From: Alloyangia pacifica
Lineage (GTDB): Bacteria; Pseudomonadota; Alphaproteobacteria; Rhodobacterales; Rhodobacteraceae
Direction of reading: 5' to 3'
NCBI RefSeq assembly: GCF_020524285.1
Contig: NZ_JAIVKX010000006.1
Span: 82,711-146,710 of the forward strand
Length of the DNA: 64,000 bases
Position 1 is the first letter of the stretch. The number at the start of each line of letters is the position of its first letter. The notes below the pieces were generated by a model, which saw only the letters and a list, made by a program, of their open reading frames with translations, did not search any database and was not told the DNA's origin. Shown piece by piece: positions 1-8,003 of this stretch. The position numbers and the translations under genes are program-made.

Positions 1-617
1 GTCTCGTCGCTCGACAGGTAATCCGTGCCGCCGAAGAAGGTCTTGGCGGTGATCTCCAGCAGGTAGGAGTTCGACACCAGCGCCAGCAGCCCGAGGCTGT
101 CTTCGTACTTCGGCTCCCAGAGCTCCGCCCAGCTCTCGATCGGCTGGGGGAAGACATCGGTGTTGGTGGCCACGGTCACGTACCAGGACACCGCGCCGAC
201 CGCCGCGAGGCCGTCGTCGTCGTAGCGGTTGATCAGCGTCGGCAGGATGTTCGACACGTTGGGCATCGCCGTCTCGTCGAGCGGCGCCCAGAGACCGGTG
301 CGCATGCCACGCATGATGCTGACGGTGGCCATCATCGACACGTCCGCCGGAGCGCGCTTGGCACGGGCCGCCTGCTGAAGCTGGATCAGCCAGGCCTCGC
401 CGGTGGGTACGGCGATGCTTTCGATTTCGATGCCCGTGGCCTTGGTGAACTCGGGGTAGACGAAGCTGTCGAAGCTGTCCTGGAAGTAGCCGCCGTAGAC
501 GCCGACCTTCAGCGGCTCGCCGCCGGCGCGGAGCACGGCGGGAGCGGCAAGGGTCAGCGGCAGGGCGCTTGCGGTCTTGAGAAGCGTGCGGCGCGAGAGC
601 GCGGAGGATTTCATCAT
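1..617 (-). CDS. ABC transporter periplasmic substrate-binding protein, probable polyamine type (partial)
   Basis: The reading frame starts at ATG 617 (a second ATG follows at 614) and runs off the left edge, so only about 205 N-terminal residues are visible. It opens with a twin-arginine signal (SRRTLLKTASALPLTLAAP), then a mature part beginning LKVGVYGGYFQDSF, which is the first strand and helix of a type II periplasmic binding fold as in PotD/Fe3+ or spermidine/putrescine binders. The protein would act in the periplasm, delivering ligand to an ABC permease encoded outside the window. It is divergent from the ureohydrolase gene at 977 and close to gabTD, which makes a polyamine or guanidino compound the likely ligand; this is inference from context. 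No ligand-binding residue can be assigned from the fragment. Confidence 0.85.
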   Translation of the reverse strand, partial: MMKSSALSRRTLLKTASALPLTLAAPAVLRAGGEPLKVGVYGGYFQDSFDSFVYPEFTKATGIEIESIAVPTGEAWLIQLQQAARAKRAPADVSMMATVSIMRGMRTGLWAPLDETAMPNVSNILPTLINRYDDDGLAAVGAVSWYVTVATNTDVFPQPIESWAELWEPKYEDSLGLLALVSNSYLLEITAKTFFGGTDYLSSDE

Positions 618-976
618 GTCTCGGTCCCTGTTTTCGCGTTTTTGAAGAGTTCAGGGCAGAAGACTGCAAGCTCGCTTCCGGAAACATCACGAAAGAACGG
701 AATTCACTTCGGGATTGTCCGAAGAACGCGGTGCACGGAGCGCATAGGATATGCGCACAGGATAAGCCCTTGTTCTTCAAGAGCCAGCGTTGATCCGCTT
801 GTTGGTCGAGCCGAGGGCCCTGTCTCGCGTGCTGCGCCTGACGCAGCGTCTGTGCGCGGCGCGGGGCCGCGAGTGGACTCACTTTGCGCTATCCCGAAGT
901 GATTTTCGGAAATTCCTTATTTCCTCGAAGCGTGCAAGCGCGGAAGACTGGGCTGGATAGGAACTTCGAGGCTCGA
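618..976. promoter_or_regulatory. Divergent intergenic region with operator-like inverted repeats
   Basis: This 359 bp gap lies between the divergent binding-protein and ureohydrolase genes and must hold both promoters. It contains a perfect dyad CTTCGG-N6-CCGAAG (707-724). The 11-mer CACTTCGGGAT (705-715) has its exact reverse complement ATCCCGAAGTG at 891-901. The same CTTCGGG/CCCGAAG core returns as a hairpin after the ureohydrolase gene (1954-1971). Such paired sites could be operators that loop, but no regulator can be named. No convincing protein-coding ORF was found here. Confidence 0.4.
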
Positions 977-1924
977 ATGTCAGAACTCAATCAACCACTT
1001 GGTGGAAATGTCATGCCGCGCACCGGCGGCCCGGGAACGATGATGCGGCTGCCCGCGCAGCCCACGGCCGAAGGGCTCGATGCCTGTTTCGTTGGGATCC
1101 CGATGGATATCGGCACCTCGAACCGTCCCGGCACGCGCCTCGGCCCGCGCCAGATTCGCGACGAGAGCCGGATGATCCGCCCCTACAACATGGCGACCCG
1201 CGCCGCGCCCTTCGACAGCCTGCAGGTGGCGGATATCGGCGACGTGCCGATCAACCTCTACGACCTGAAGAAGTCGGTCGACATCATCACCGAGCACTAC
1301 AAGGGCATCCTCGCACATGACACGACGCCGCTGACGCTGGGCGGGGACCACACGCTGACCTGGCCGATCCTGCGCGCGGTGGCGGAAAAGCACGGGCCGG
1401 TGGCGCTGATCCACGTGGACGCGCATTCCGACACCAACGAGGAGATGTTCGGCGAGACCGTCGCCCATGGCTGCCCCTTCCGGCGTGCACATGAGGACGG
1501 GCTGCTGCTCAACGACAAGGTGTTCCAGATCGGGTTGCGCGGATCGGGCTACGCGCCCGAGGATTTCGACTGGGGCCGCGAGAAGGGCTGGACGGTGATC
1601 CCCGCCGAGGAGTGCTGGCACAAGTCGCTGACGCCGCTGATGGAGGAAATTCGCGCCAAGATCGGCGATGCGCCGGTCTACCTGAGCTACGACATCGATA
1701 GCCTCGACCCGGCCTTCGCGCCCGGCACCGGCACCGTCGAGGTCGGCGGCCTCACGACCATCCAGGGGCTCGAGATCATCCGCGGCTGCGCCGGGCTGAA
1801 CCTCGTCGGTTGCGATCTCGTGGAGGTCTCGCCGCCCTACGATCCGGCGGGGAACACGGCAGTCATCGCGGCGAACTACCTGTTCGAGATGCTCTGCGCG
1901 CTGCCGGGCGTGAAGCGCGGCTGA
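977..1924 (+). CDS. speB: Ureohydrolase: agmatinase or guanidinobutyrase
   Basis: A 315-residue member of the arginase/agmatinase family, cytoplasmic, hydrolysing a guanidino compound to an amine plus urea. The metal-binding motifs are all present: LTLGGDHT, HVDAHSDT and SYDIDSLDPAFAPGTG, giving the His and Asp ligands of the binuclear Mn centre. An ATG at 977 (MSELNQPLGG) fits the family N-terminus better than the longer frame that opens at 884. The family does not fix the substrate. Agmatine (giving putrescine) is the usual assumption, but the immediate neighbours are gabD and gabT, so 4-guanidinobutyrate, which would give GABA directly, is an equally good reading. The speB symbol is therefore tentative. 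Confidence 0.85.
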   Translation: MSELNQPLGGNVMPRTGGPGTMMRLPAQPTAEGLDACFVGIPMDIGTSNRPGTRLGPRQIRDESRMIRPYNMATRAAPFDSLQVADIGDVPINLYDLKKSVDIITEHYKGILAHDTTPLTLGGDHTLTWPILRAVAEKHGPVALIHVDAHSDTNEEMFGETVAHGCPFRRAHEDGLLLNDKVFQIGLRGSGYAPEDFDWGREKGWTVIPAEECWHKSLTPLMEEIRAKIGDAPVYLSYDIDSLDPAFAPGTGTVEVGGLTTIQGLEIIRGCAGLNLVGCDLVEVSPPYDPAGNTAVIAANYLFEMLCALPGVKRG

Positions 1925-1953
1925 GGCGCTGACCTAGGCGTCTCCGCTTGCTC

Positions 1954-2001
1954 CTTCGGGGTTTCCCGAAGTGAAGAAAGGGGGCCTTTTGGCCCCCTTT
2001 G
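1954..2001. terminator. Tandem hairpins between convergent genes, bidirectional terminator
   Basis: The first hairpin is CTTCGGG-GTTT-CCCGAAG (1954-1971). The second has a perfect 10 bp stem, AAAGGGGGCC (1977-1986) and GGCCCCCTTT (1991-2000), with a TTTT loop, so it carries an A-run and a T-run on either side and can terminate both the ureohydrolase and gabD transcripts. Confidence 0.85.
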
Positions 2002-2020
2002 TCGTTTCTGCAAGTAGGTC

Positions 2021-3496
2021 TCAGCTCAGCCCGCCGAAGCAGAGGTTCTTGATCTCGAGGTAGTCGTCGCAGCCGTACTTCGAACCTTCGCGGCCCATGC
2101 CGGACTGCTTCACCCCGCCGAAGGGGGCCAGTTCGGTCGAGATCACGCCGGTGTTGATCCCCACCATGCCGGTCTCCAGCGCCTCTCCGACGCGCCAGGC
2201 GCGCGCGAGGTCGCGGGTGTAGAAGTAACCGGCAAGGCCGAACTCGCTGTCGTTGGCCCAGTCGATCGCCTCGTCTTCGGTCTCGAACCGCACCAGCGGG
2301 GCGAGCGGGCCGAAGGTTTCCTCGCGGGCGACCTTCATCTCCTGCGTCACGCCGGTGAGCAGCGTCGGCTCGAAGAAGGTGCCGCCCAGATCGGCGCGGG
2401 CGCCGCCCTTCGCCACGCGCGCGCCCTTGGTCAGGGCGTCGGCGATGTGGTCCTCGACCTTCGCCAGCGCCGCGGTGTTGATCAGCGGACCGGTGTTGAC
2501 GCCGTCCGCGAATCCGTCGCCCAGCGTCAGCTTGCCCATCGCCGCGCCAAGCTTCTCGGCGAAGGCGTCATAGACCCCGGCCTGTACGTAGATGCGGTTG
2601 GCGCAGACGCAGGTCTGGCCGTTGTTGCGGAACTTGGCCAGCATCACGCCTTCGACCGCCGCATCCAGATCGGCGTCGTCGAAGACGATGAAGGGCGCGT
2701 TGCCGCCAAGCTCCAACGAGAGCTTCTTCACCGTGTCCGCGCCCTGTTTCATCAGCAGCTTGCCGACGCGGGTGGAGCCGGTGAAGGTCAGCTTGGCGAC
2801 CTTCGGGCTGGCGCACATTTCCTGGCCCATGCCGGCGGCATCGAGGCCGGGCAGTACATTGAAAACGCCTGCGGGCAGGCCCGCGCGCTCGGCCAGCACC
2901 GCCAGCGCCAGCGCCGAGAGCGGGGTGAACTCCGACGGGCGCGCCACCATGGTGCAGCCCACTGCCAGAGCGGGTGCCATCTTGCGCGCCAGCATGGCGC
3001 TCGGGAAGTTCCACGGGGTGATCGCGCCCACCACGCCCACCGGCTGTTTGACGATCACCATGCGGGTGCTCGACTGGGCGCCGGGGATCATGTCGCCGTA
3101 GACGCGCTTTGCTTCTTCCGCGAACCACTCGACGTAGGAGGCGCCGTAGAGGATCTCGCCGCGCGCTTCCGCCCAGGGCTTGCCCATCTCGGCGGTGAGG
3201 ATGGTCGCGAGATCGTCTGCGTTGTCCACCAGCAGGTCGAAGAGCTTGCGCAGCACCGCGCTGCGCTCCTTGCCCGACTTCGCGGCCCAGGCCTTCTTGG
3301 CGGCATAGGCCGCGTCGATGGCGGTGGTGACATCAGCGGCCGAGAGGTCCGCCACATGCGCGATGATCTCGCCGGTGGAGGGGTTCTCCACCGGGAAGGT
3401 CTTCTCGCCGGCGACCCAGGCGCCGTTCACGTAGGCGCGGGTCTCGAGCAGGCTCCCGTCCTTGAGAGACAGCGATGTGATGTTCAGGTCTTTCAT
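2021..3496 (-). CDS. gabD: Succinate-semialdehyde dehydrogenase (NAD(P)+)
   Basis: 491 residues, the usual length for GabD. It oxidises succinate semialdehyde to succinate in the cytoplasm, the last step of GABA breakdown. The aldehyde dehydrogenase signatures are present: TPWNFPSAM, the cofactor site FTGSTRVGK, the glutamate motif LELGGNAPFIVFDD and the catalytic cysteine in NNGQTCVCANR (about residue 295). The second Cys two positions on (CVC) is the pattern seen in true SSADHs. It is the second gene of a gabT-gabD pair: its ATG (3496) is one base beyond the gabT stop, and its ribosome site AAGGAC lies inside the end of gabT. Confidence 0.95.
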   Translation of the reverse strand: MKDLNITSLSLKDGSLLETRAYVNGAWVAGEKTFPVENPSTGEIIAHVADLSAADVTTAIDAAYAAKKAWAAKSGKERSAVLRKLFDLLVDNADDLATILTAEMGKPWAEARGEILYGASYVEWFAEEAKRVYGDMIPGAQSSTRMVIVKQPVGVVGAITPWNFPSAMLARKMAPALAVGCTMVARPSEFTPLSALALAVLAERAGLPAGVFNVLPGLDAAGMGQEMCASPKVAKLTFTGSTRVGKLLMKQGADTVKKLSLELGGNAPFIVFDDADLDAAVEGVMLAKFRNNGQTCVCANRIYVQAGVYDAFAEKLGAAMGKLTLGDGFADGVNTGPLINTAALAKVEDHIADALTKGARVAKGGARADLGGTFFEPTLLTGVTQEMKVAREETFGPLAPLVRFETEDEAIDWANDSEFGLAGYFYTRDLARAWRVGEALETGMVGINTGVISTELAPFGGVKQSGMGREGSKYGCDDYLEIKNLCFGGLS

Positions 3497-3497
3497 A

Positions 3498-4784
3498 TCA
3501 GAGTCCTTTCGCGGCCTTGGCGGAGGCTTCGAGGAGGCCCATGGCCTCGTCGAAGATCTCGTCCTGGATGGTGATCGGGGCGAGGAAGCGGATCACGTTG
3601 CCATGGACGCCGCAGGTCAGCAGCAGCAGGCCCCGGTTCAGCGCCTCGAGGCGGATGGCATTGGCGAGCTCGGGCAAGGGGGTGCCGTCAGCGTCGATGA
3701 ACTCGGCGGCGACCATGAAGCCCGGGCCGCGGATCTCGGCGATCTCGGGCACATCGGCGCGCAGGGCTTCCAACTTGGCCTTCAGCTTGTCGCCGAGCAC
3801 CGTGGCGCGCTCGCAGAGCTTCTCCTCGTCGATCACGTCGAGCACGGCGTTGGCCGCGGCGATGCCCAGCGGGTTGCCGCCGTAGGTGCCGCCGAGCCCG
3901 CCGGGAGCCGCCGCGTCCATGATCTCGGCGCGGCCGACCACGCCGGAGATCGGAAGACCGCCGCCGAGGCCCTTGGCCATGGTCGTCAGGTCCGCCGCGA
4001 CGCCGTAGGCCTCCATGGCAAAGAGCGTGCCGGTGCGGGCAAAACCGGTCTGCACCTCGTCGGCGATCAGCACGATGCCCTTCTCGTCGCAGAGGGTGCG
4101 GAGGCGTTCAACGAACGCCTTCGGCGCCGGGTTGAAGCCGCCTTCGCCCTGCACCGGTTCGAAGATGATCGCGGCGATGCGCGCCGGATCGACATCGGCC
4201 TTGAACAGCATGTCGAGCGCCTTGAAGCTGTCGTCCACGCTGACGCCGTGCAGCGCGTTCGGGAAGGGCGCGTGGAAGACATCACCCATCATTGCACCGA
4301 AGCCCGCCTTGTAGGGTGCGACCTTGCCGGTCAGCGTCATGCCCATGAAGGTGCGGCCGTGGAAGGCGCCGCTGAAGGCGATGACCGCCTGACGCCCGGT
4401 GTGGGCACGTGCGATCTTCACCGCGTTCTCGACGGCCTCGGCGCCGGTGGTGACGAACATCGACTTCTTGGCGAAGTTACCGGGCGCGCGCGCGTTCAGA
4501 CGCTCGGCGAGGCGCACGTAGTTCTCGTAGGGCACGACCTGATGGCAGGTGTGGGTGAAGGCGCTGAGCTGTTCGGCGACGGCGGCCATGACCTTGGGGT
4601 GGCGGTGGCCGGTGTTGACCACGGCGATGCCCGCGGCGAAGTCGATGAGACGGGTGCCGTCGGCGTCCCAGATCTCGGAATTCTCGGCCTTCACCGCGTA
4701 ATGATCGGTGAGCACGCCGACACCGCGCGCCAGCGCGGCCTTGCGGCGGGTTTCGATCTCGGCGTTGGCGGTTCTCTTGAGCAT
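3498..4784 (-). CDS. gabT: 4-aminobutyrate--2-oxoglutarate transaminase
   Basis: A class III PLP-dependent aminotransferase of 428 residues, transferring the amino group of GABA to 2-oxoglutarate to give succinate semialdehyde and glutamate. Visible motifs include TTGAEAVENAVKIAR, AFHGRT, the cofactor aspartate region LIADEVQTGFARTG and the PLP lysine in TMAKGLGGGLP. The start is placed at ATG 4784 because a strong GGAGG ribosome site lies just upstream and MLKRTANAEI matches the family N-terminus; the longer frame opening at 4943 would run into the divergent regulator gene. It forms an operon with gabD. Confidence 0.94.
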   Translation of the reverse strand: MLKRTANAEIETRRKAALARGVGVLTDHYAVKAENSEIWDADGTRLIDFAAGIAVVNTGHRHPKVMAAVAEQLSAFTHTCHQVVPYENYVRLAERLNARAPGNFAKKSMFVTTGAEAVENAVKIARAHTGRQAVIAFSGAFHGRTFMGMTLTGKVAPYKAGFGAMMGDVFHAPFPNALHGVSVDDSFKALDMLFKADVDPARIAAIIFEPVQGEGGFNPAPKAFVERLRTLCDEKGIVLIADEVQTGFARTGTLFAMEAYGVAADLTTMAKGLGGGLPISGVVGRAEIMDAAAPGGLGGTYGGNPLGIAAANAVLDVIDEEKLCERATVLGDKLKAKLEALRADVPEIAEIRGPGFMVAAEFIDADGTPLPELANAIRLEALNRGLLLLTCGVHGNVIRFLAPITIQDEIFDEAMGLLEASAKAAKGL

Positions 4785-4926
4785 GGTGTGTCCTCCGGGG
4801 GCCGCATCGCGGCCGATGTGGTGTTCTGCCCGGCAGGCTAGCGCTTCCAGAATTACGCAAAAGTCTGTTTCTTGCTGTCTGCAAGTGATTGTATATTCGT
4901 GCCATCCGAACAGGGTTTTGCAGATA
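4785..4926. promoter_or_regulatory. Divergent promoter region of gabT and the XRE-cupin regulator
   Basis: A 142 bp spacer with AT-rich core elements near 4868-4899 (TATATT at 4892-4897). A dyad CTTGC-N5-GCAAG sits at 4871-4885, well placed to be an operator for the adjacent regulator acting on both directions. No binding site has been matched to a known consensus. Confidence 0.4.
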
Positions 4927-5499
4927 ATGAACACATCGAACACGACTCAGGAGGACCTTGCCCTAGGTCACCGTCTGCGGGTGCTTCGCGAGCGTGCCGG
5001 GTTGTCGCAGCGTAGCCTTGCGAAGAAGGTGGGGGTGCCGAACTCCACGATCTCGCTGATCGAGTCCGGCAAGTCGAACCCCTCGGTCGGCGCTCTGCGC
5101 AAGATCCTCGACGGCATTCCGGTGAGCCTGTCGGAGTTCTTCGCCTTCGAGCCCGCGCCCGAGCGGCAGCTCTTCTACGCCGCCGAGGAACTGGTGGAGA
5201 TCGGCAAGAAGAACCTCTCGCTTAAGCAGGTCGGGGCGACGCTGATCGGCCGGGCGATGATGCTGCTCAAGGAGACCTACGCGCCCGGGGCCGACACCGG
5301 GCGGGTGATGTACGGGCACGAGGGCGAGGAGGGTGGCATCGTGATCTCGGGGCGTGTCGAAATCACCGTTGGCGAGGAGCGCAAGATCCTCGGTCCGGGC
5401 GATGCCTATTACTTCGACAGCCGCGTGCCGCACCGGTTCCGGCAGGTCGGGGCAGAGCCCTGCGTGCTCTTCTCGGCCTGCACGCCGCCGACGTTCTGA
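4927..5499 (+). CDS. XRE-family transcriptional regulator with C-terminal cupin domain (PuuR-like)
   Basis: 190 residues. An N-terminal helix-turn-helix (about residues 14-68, LGHRLRVLRERAGLSQRSLA then VPNSTISLIESGKSNPS) is followed by a cupin ligand-binding barrel (about 110-185, GEEGGIVISGRVEITVGEE and YYFDSRVPHRFRQ). This is the layout of E. coli PuuR, repressor of putrescine/GABA catabolism. The start ATG 4927 fits the HTH family; the frame extends upstream to 4708 but that would overlap gabT. Divergent arrangement with gabTD suggests it controls that pair in response to GABA, putrescine or a related metabolite (inference). Confidence 0.88.
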   Translation: MNTSNTTQEDLALGHRLRVLRERAGLSQRSLAKKVGVPNSTISLIESGKSNPSVGALRKILDGIPVSLSEFFAFEPAPERQLFYAAEELVEIGKKNLSLKQVGATLIGRAMMLLKETYAPGADTGRVMYGHEGEEGGIVISGRVEITVGEERKILGPGDAYYFDSRVPHRFRQVGAEPCVLFSACTPPTF

Positions 5500-5530
5500 G
5501 CCGGTCCAGACCGCGCGCTCAGTCGGCGCC

Positions 5531-5902
5531 TCAGCCCGCCTTGTGCTGTTCGAGGATGTCCAGCGCGACCACCTCCAGCGCGCGGGCGTGGGTCGACTCG
5601 AGCTGCACCTTCGGCGCGCAGCCCTCGTCATGCGCCTGCAGGAAGCGCAGCGCGCAGAGGCACCACTGATCGCCCGGCTTGAGCCCCGGGAAGCGCAGCC
5701 CGGGGCGCGGGGTCGAGAGGTCGTTGCCGACATACTTGGAATAGGCGAGGAACTCGGCCGTCATCACCGCGCAGACCGTGTGGCTGCCGGCGTCCTCGGC
5801 GCAGGTGTTGCAATGGCCGTCGCGGAAATAGCCGGTCATGGGGTCGACCGAACAGGGGTGAAGCTGGCTGCCCAATACGTTGACTGCCCGATCCTTTTGC
5901 AT
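5531..5902 (-). CDS. DUF2237 family protein
   Basis: 123 residues from ATG 5902, chosen because GGAGG lies just upstream; the frame extends 12 codons further without a ribosome site. The sequence NVLGSQLHPCSVDPMTGYFRD, the cluster HCNTCAEDAGSHTVCAVMTAEFL and the tail motif GDQWCLCALRFLQA are the recognisable core of the DUF2237 family, small cysteine-rich cytoplasmic proteins of unknown function. The conserved cysteines could bind metal. It lies downstream of pth on the same strand, 91 bp away, and may be co-transcribed. Confidence 0.85.
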   Translation of the reverse strand: MQKDRAVNVLGSQLHPCSVDPMTGYFRDGHCNTCAEDAGSHTVCAVMTAEFLAYSKYVGNDLSTPRPGLRFPGLKPGDQWCLCALRFLQAHDEGCAPKVQLESTHARALEVVALDILEQHKAG

Positions 5903-5993
5903 CGCGTCCTCCGTTGTCTGTGTCCCCACTGCCGTCAAACCTAGAGAGCCGTCGCGCCTCGGGCAAGGCGCGCGGACGCAAGGGCGGGATCGG

Positions 5994-6686
5994 TCAGCGG
6001 AACTTGTCGGCGAGCTTCTGCAGCGGGCTGCGGCTGTCTTCCGGAGCCGCTTCGGCGGCGGGCTTCGCGTCGTTCTTCGGCGCGGTTTCGCCCTTGGGAG
6101 CCGACTTCGACGAGCGTGGCGGCGCGACGCGCAGCGCCACGGCGTTCTGGAAGCCGGGCTTGTCGCCCTCCGCGAGCGCCTTTGCCCCGTCCGAGATGCC
6201 GCGCATCAGGTCGTCGAGCCAGCCTTCCTCGGCCTTGGCGAAATCGTGCAGCACGTAGCCCGCCACCGCCTCCTTGCGGCCCGGATGCCCGATGCCGAGA
6301 CGGATGCGATGGTAGGCCTCGCCGATGTGCTGGTGGATCGAGCGCAGACCATTGTGACCGGCATGGCCGCCGCCGGTCTTCACCCGGCACTTGCCGGGCA
6401 CGAGGTCGAGCTCGTCGTGGAACACGGTGACATCGCCGGGCGCGAGCTTGAAAAAGCGCATCGCCTCGCCGACCGACTGGCCCGACAGGTTCATGAAGGT
6501 CTGCGGCTTCAGCAGCAGCACCTTCTCGGTGCCGAGCCGGCCTTCGGCCACTTCGCCCTGAAACCGCGCGCGCCACGGGGTGAAGCCGTGATCCTCGGCG
6601 ATCCGGTCGACGGCCATGAAGCCGATATTGTGCCGCGTCTTCGCGTATTTGCCGCCGGGATTGCCCAGACCCACGAAAATCTGCAC
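5994..6686 (-). CDS. pth: Peptidyl-tRNA hydrolase
   Basis: 230 residues. Hydrolyses the ester bond of peptidyl-tRNA released by stalled ribosomes, recycling tRNA in the cytoplasm. Key residues are visible: Asn9 in GLGNPGGKY, His19 in TRHNIGF, the FHDELDL aspartate and the [13 protein letters not shown] segment. Residues after about 190 form a low-complexity Ala/Lys/Pro-rich tail that E. coli Pth lacks, common in alphaproteobacterial homologues. It follows rplY on the same strand; the pth-rplY pairing is widespread, though here a small plus-strand gene lies between them. Confidence 0.95.
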   Translation of the reverse strand: MQIFVGLGNPGGKYAKTRHNIGFMAVDRIAEDHGFTPWRARFQGEVAEGRLGTEKVLLLKPQTFMNLSGQSVGEAMRFFKLAPGDVTVFHDELDLVPGKCRVKTGGGHAGHNGLRSIHQHIGEAYHRIRLGIGHPGRKEAVAGYVLHDFAKAEEGWLDDLMRGISDGAKALAEGDKPGFQNAVALRVAPPRSSKSAPKGETAPKNDAKPAAEAAPEDSRSPLQKLADKFR

Positions 6687-6762
6687 CGCGTCTCTCCGAT
6701 TTGTCTCTGTTTGGCCCTAGATAGGACGGGAACGCCGATAGCACAGACAGGAAGGAGAGACC

Positions 6763-7074
6763 ATGTATCTCACGATGAACCGCTTCAAGGTGGTGCCCGA
6801 GAAGGCGGCCGAGTTCGAACAGGTCTGGGCGCAGCGCGACAGCCAGTTGAAGTCGGTGCCGGGCTTCCGCAGCTTTGCGTTGCTGAAGGGGCCGGAGCGC
6901 GAGGATCACATCCTCTATGCGTCGCACACGGTCTGGGAGGACGAAGAGAGTTTCATCGGCTGGACCAAGAGCGAGGCCTTTCGCATCGCCCACAAGGGCG
7001 CCAAGGGGCGGGCCGAGATGTACCGCGGCGGGCCCGAGTTGGAGATCTTCGAGTCGGTGATCGAGCTGGTCTGA
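6763..7074 (+). CDS. Antibiotic biosynthesis monooxygenase (ABM)-fold protein
   Basis: 103 residues forming one ABM dimeric alpha/beta barrel unit: YLTMNRFKVVPEKAAEFEQVW, SVPGFRSFALLKG, YASHTVWEDEESFIGWTKSEAF and AHKGAK. Members include heme-degrading monooxygenases (IsdG/HmoA-like) and quinol monooxygenases; the substrate cannot be told from sequence. The start ATG 6763 has a clear AAGGAGAG site. It is transcribed alone between pth and rplY on the opposite strand. Confidence 0.82.
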   Translation: MYLTMNRFKVVPEKAAEFEQVWAQRDSQLKSVPGFRSFALLKGPEREDHILYASHTVWEDEESFIGWTKSEAFRIAHKGAKGRAEMYRGGPELEIFESVIELV

Positions 7075-7157
7075 GGCCGGAGCGCAGGGCCAGCGTCCGA
7101 TGCCGGAGTCCTTCGCCCCCGCATAAGGGCCTGCAATGCAAGCAGCCTGAAACGCAA

Positions 7158-7184
7158 ACGGCCCCGCCAAACTGGCGGGGCCGT
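7158..7184. terminator. Hairpin terminator between the ABM gene and rplY
   Basis: A perfect 11 bp GC stem, ACGGCCCCGCC (7158-7168) and GGCGGGGCCGT (7174-7184), with a 5 nt loop, lies between two convergent genes. The minus-strand side is followed by TTTGCGTTT. Confidence 0.75.
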
Positions 7185-7207
7185 CCGTCATTCCGAGGGC
7201 GCGAGGA

Positions 7208-7828
7208 TTACTCCTCTGCGGCTTCCTCTTCGCCTTCTTCGGCTTCCGCCTCGACCAGACCGCGCGGTGCGGACAGGTTGGCGATCACGAAGTTGCGGTC
7301 GATGGTCGGCTTCACGCCTTCCGGCAGGACAACGTCGTTGATGTGGATCACGTCGCCGATCTGCTTGCCGGCTAGGTCCACGGTGATGTGGTCCGGGATG
7401 TCGCCGGCGAGAACGTTCAGCTCGACTTCCTGACGCACGATGGTCAGAACGCCGCCGCGCTTGAGGCCCGGAGCCTGCTCCTCGTTGATGAAATCAACGT
7501 GGATGAACAGGTTGATCCGCGAGGTGCGGCGCAGGCGCATCAGGTCGAAGTGCGTCGGCAGGTCCTTCACGACGTCGCGCTGGACGTCACGGCAGATCAC
7601 GCGCACATCTTCGTGGCCGTCGACCTTGAGGTTGAAGAGGGTCGACTTGAAGCGACCGGCCTTCAGGGTCTTGAGCAGCGCGTTGAACGGGATCTGGATC
7701 GGAAGCGGGTCTGCTTCACCACCAAAGACGATCCCCGGAACCATGCCGTCGCGACGAGCTTGCCGAGCGGCGCCCTTGCCCGTCCCCGACCGTTCCAGGG
7801 CTACGAGATCAGGAATCTCACCAGCCAT
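7208..7828 (-). CDS. rplY: 50S ribosomal protein L25/general stress protein Ctc
   Basis: 206 residues, the long (Ctc/TL5-type) form of L25, which binds 5S rRNA in the large subunit. The N-terminal L25 domain (about residues 5-95) has [21 protein letters not shown] and ends [15 protein letters not shown]. The C-terminal TL5 beta domain follows (about 100-185), and the protein ends with an acidic Glu/Ala-rich tail typical of alphaproteobacteria. It is the first gene of a possible rplY-pth unit. Confidence 0.95.
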   Translation of the reverse strand: MAGEIPDLVALERSGTGKGAARQARRDGMVPGIVFGGEADPLPIQIPFNALLKTLKAGRFKSTLFNLKVDGHEDVRVICRDVQRDVVKDLPTHFDLMRLRRTSRINLFIHVDFINEEQAPGLKRGGVLTIVRQEVELNVLAGDIPDHITVDLAGKQIGDVIHINDVVLPEGVKPTIDRNFVIANLSAPRGLVEAEAEEGEEEAAEE

Positions 7829-8003
7829 AATGTATCTCCAATGTGTCTAGGGCGGGGTGCCTCCAAGGCTGTCACCCCGCGATGAACGCAGCCCCTTAGA
7901 CCGGATCGGGGTTTTCGGCAAGGGCCTATTCGCGCGAAACGCCGCTCAGCGCCGCTTTTGACGCGTCTGGACCTTCCCCGCGGGCCGTGTCACGGCTTGC
8001 GCC

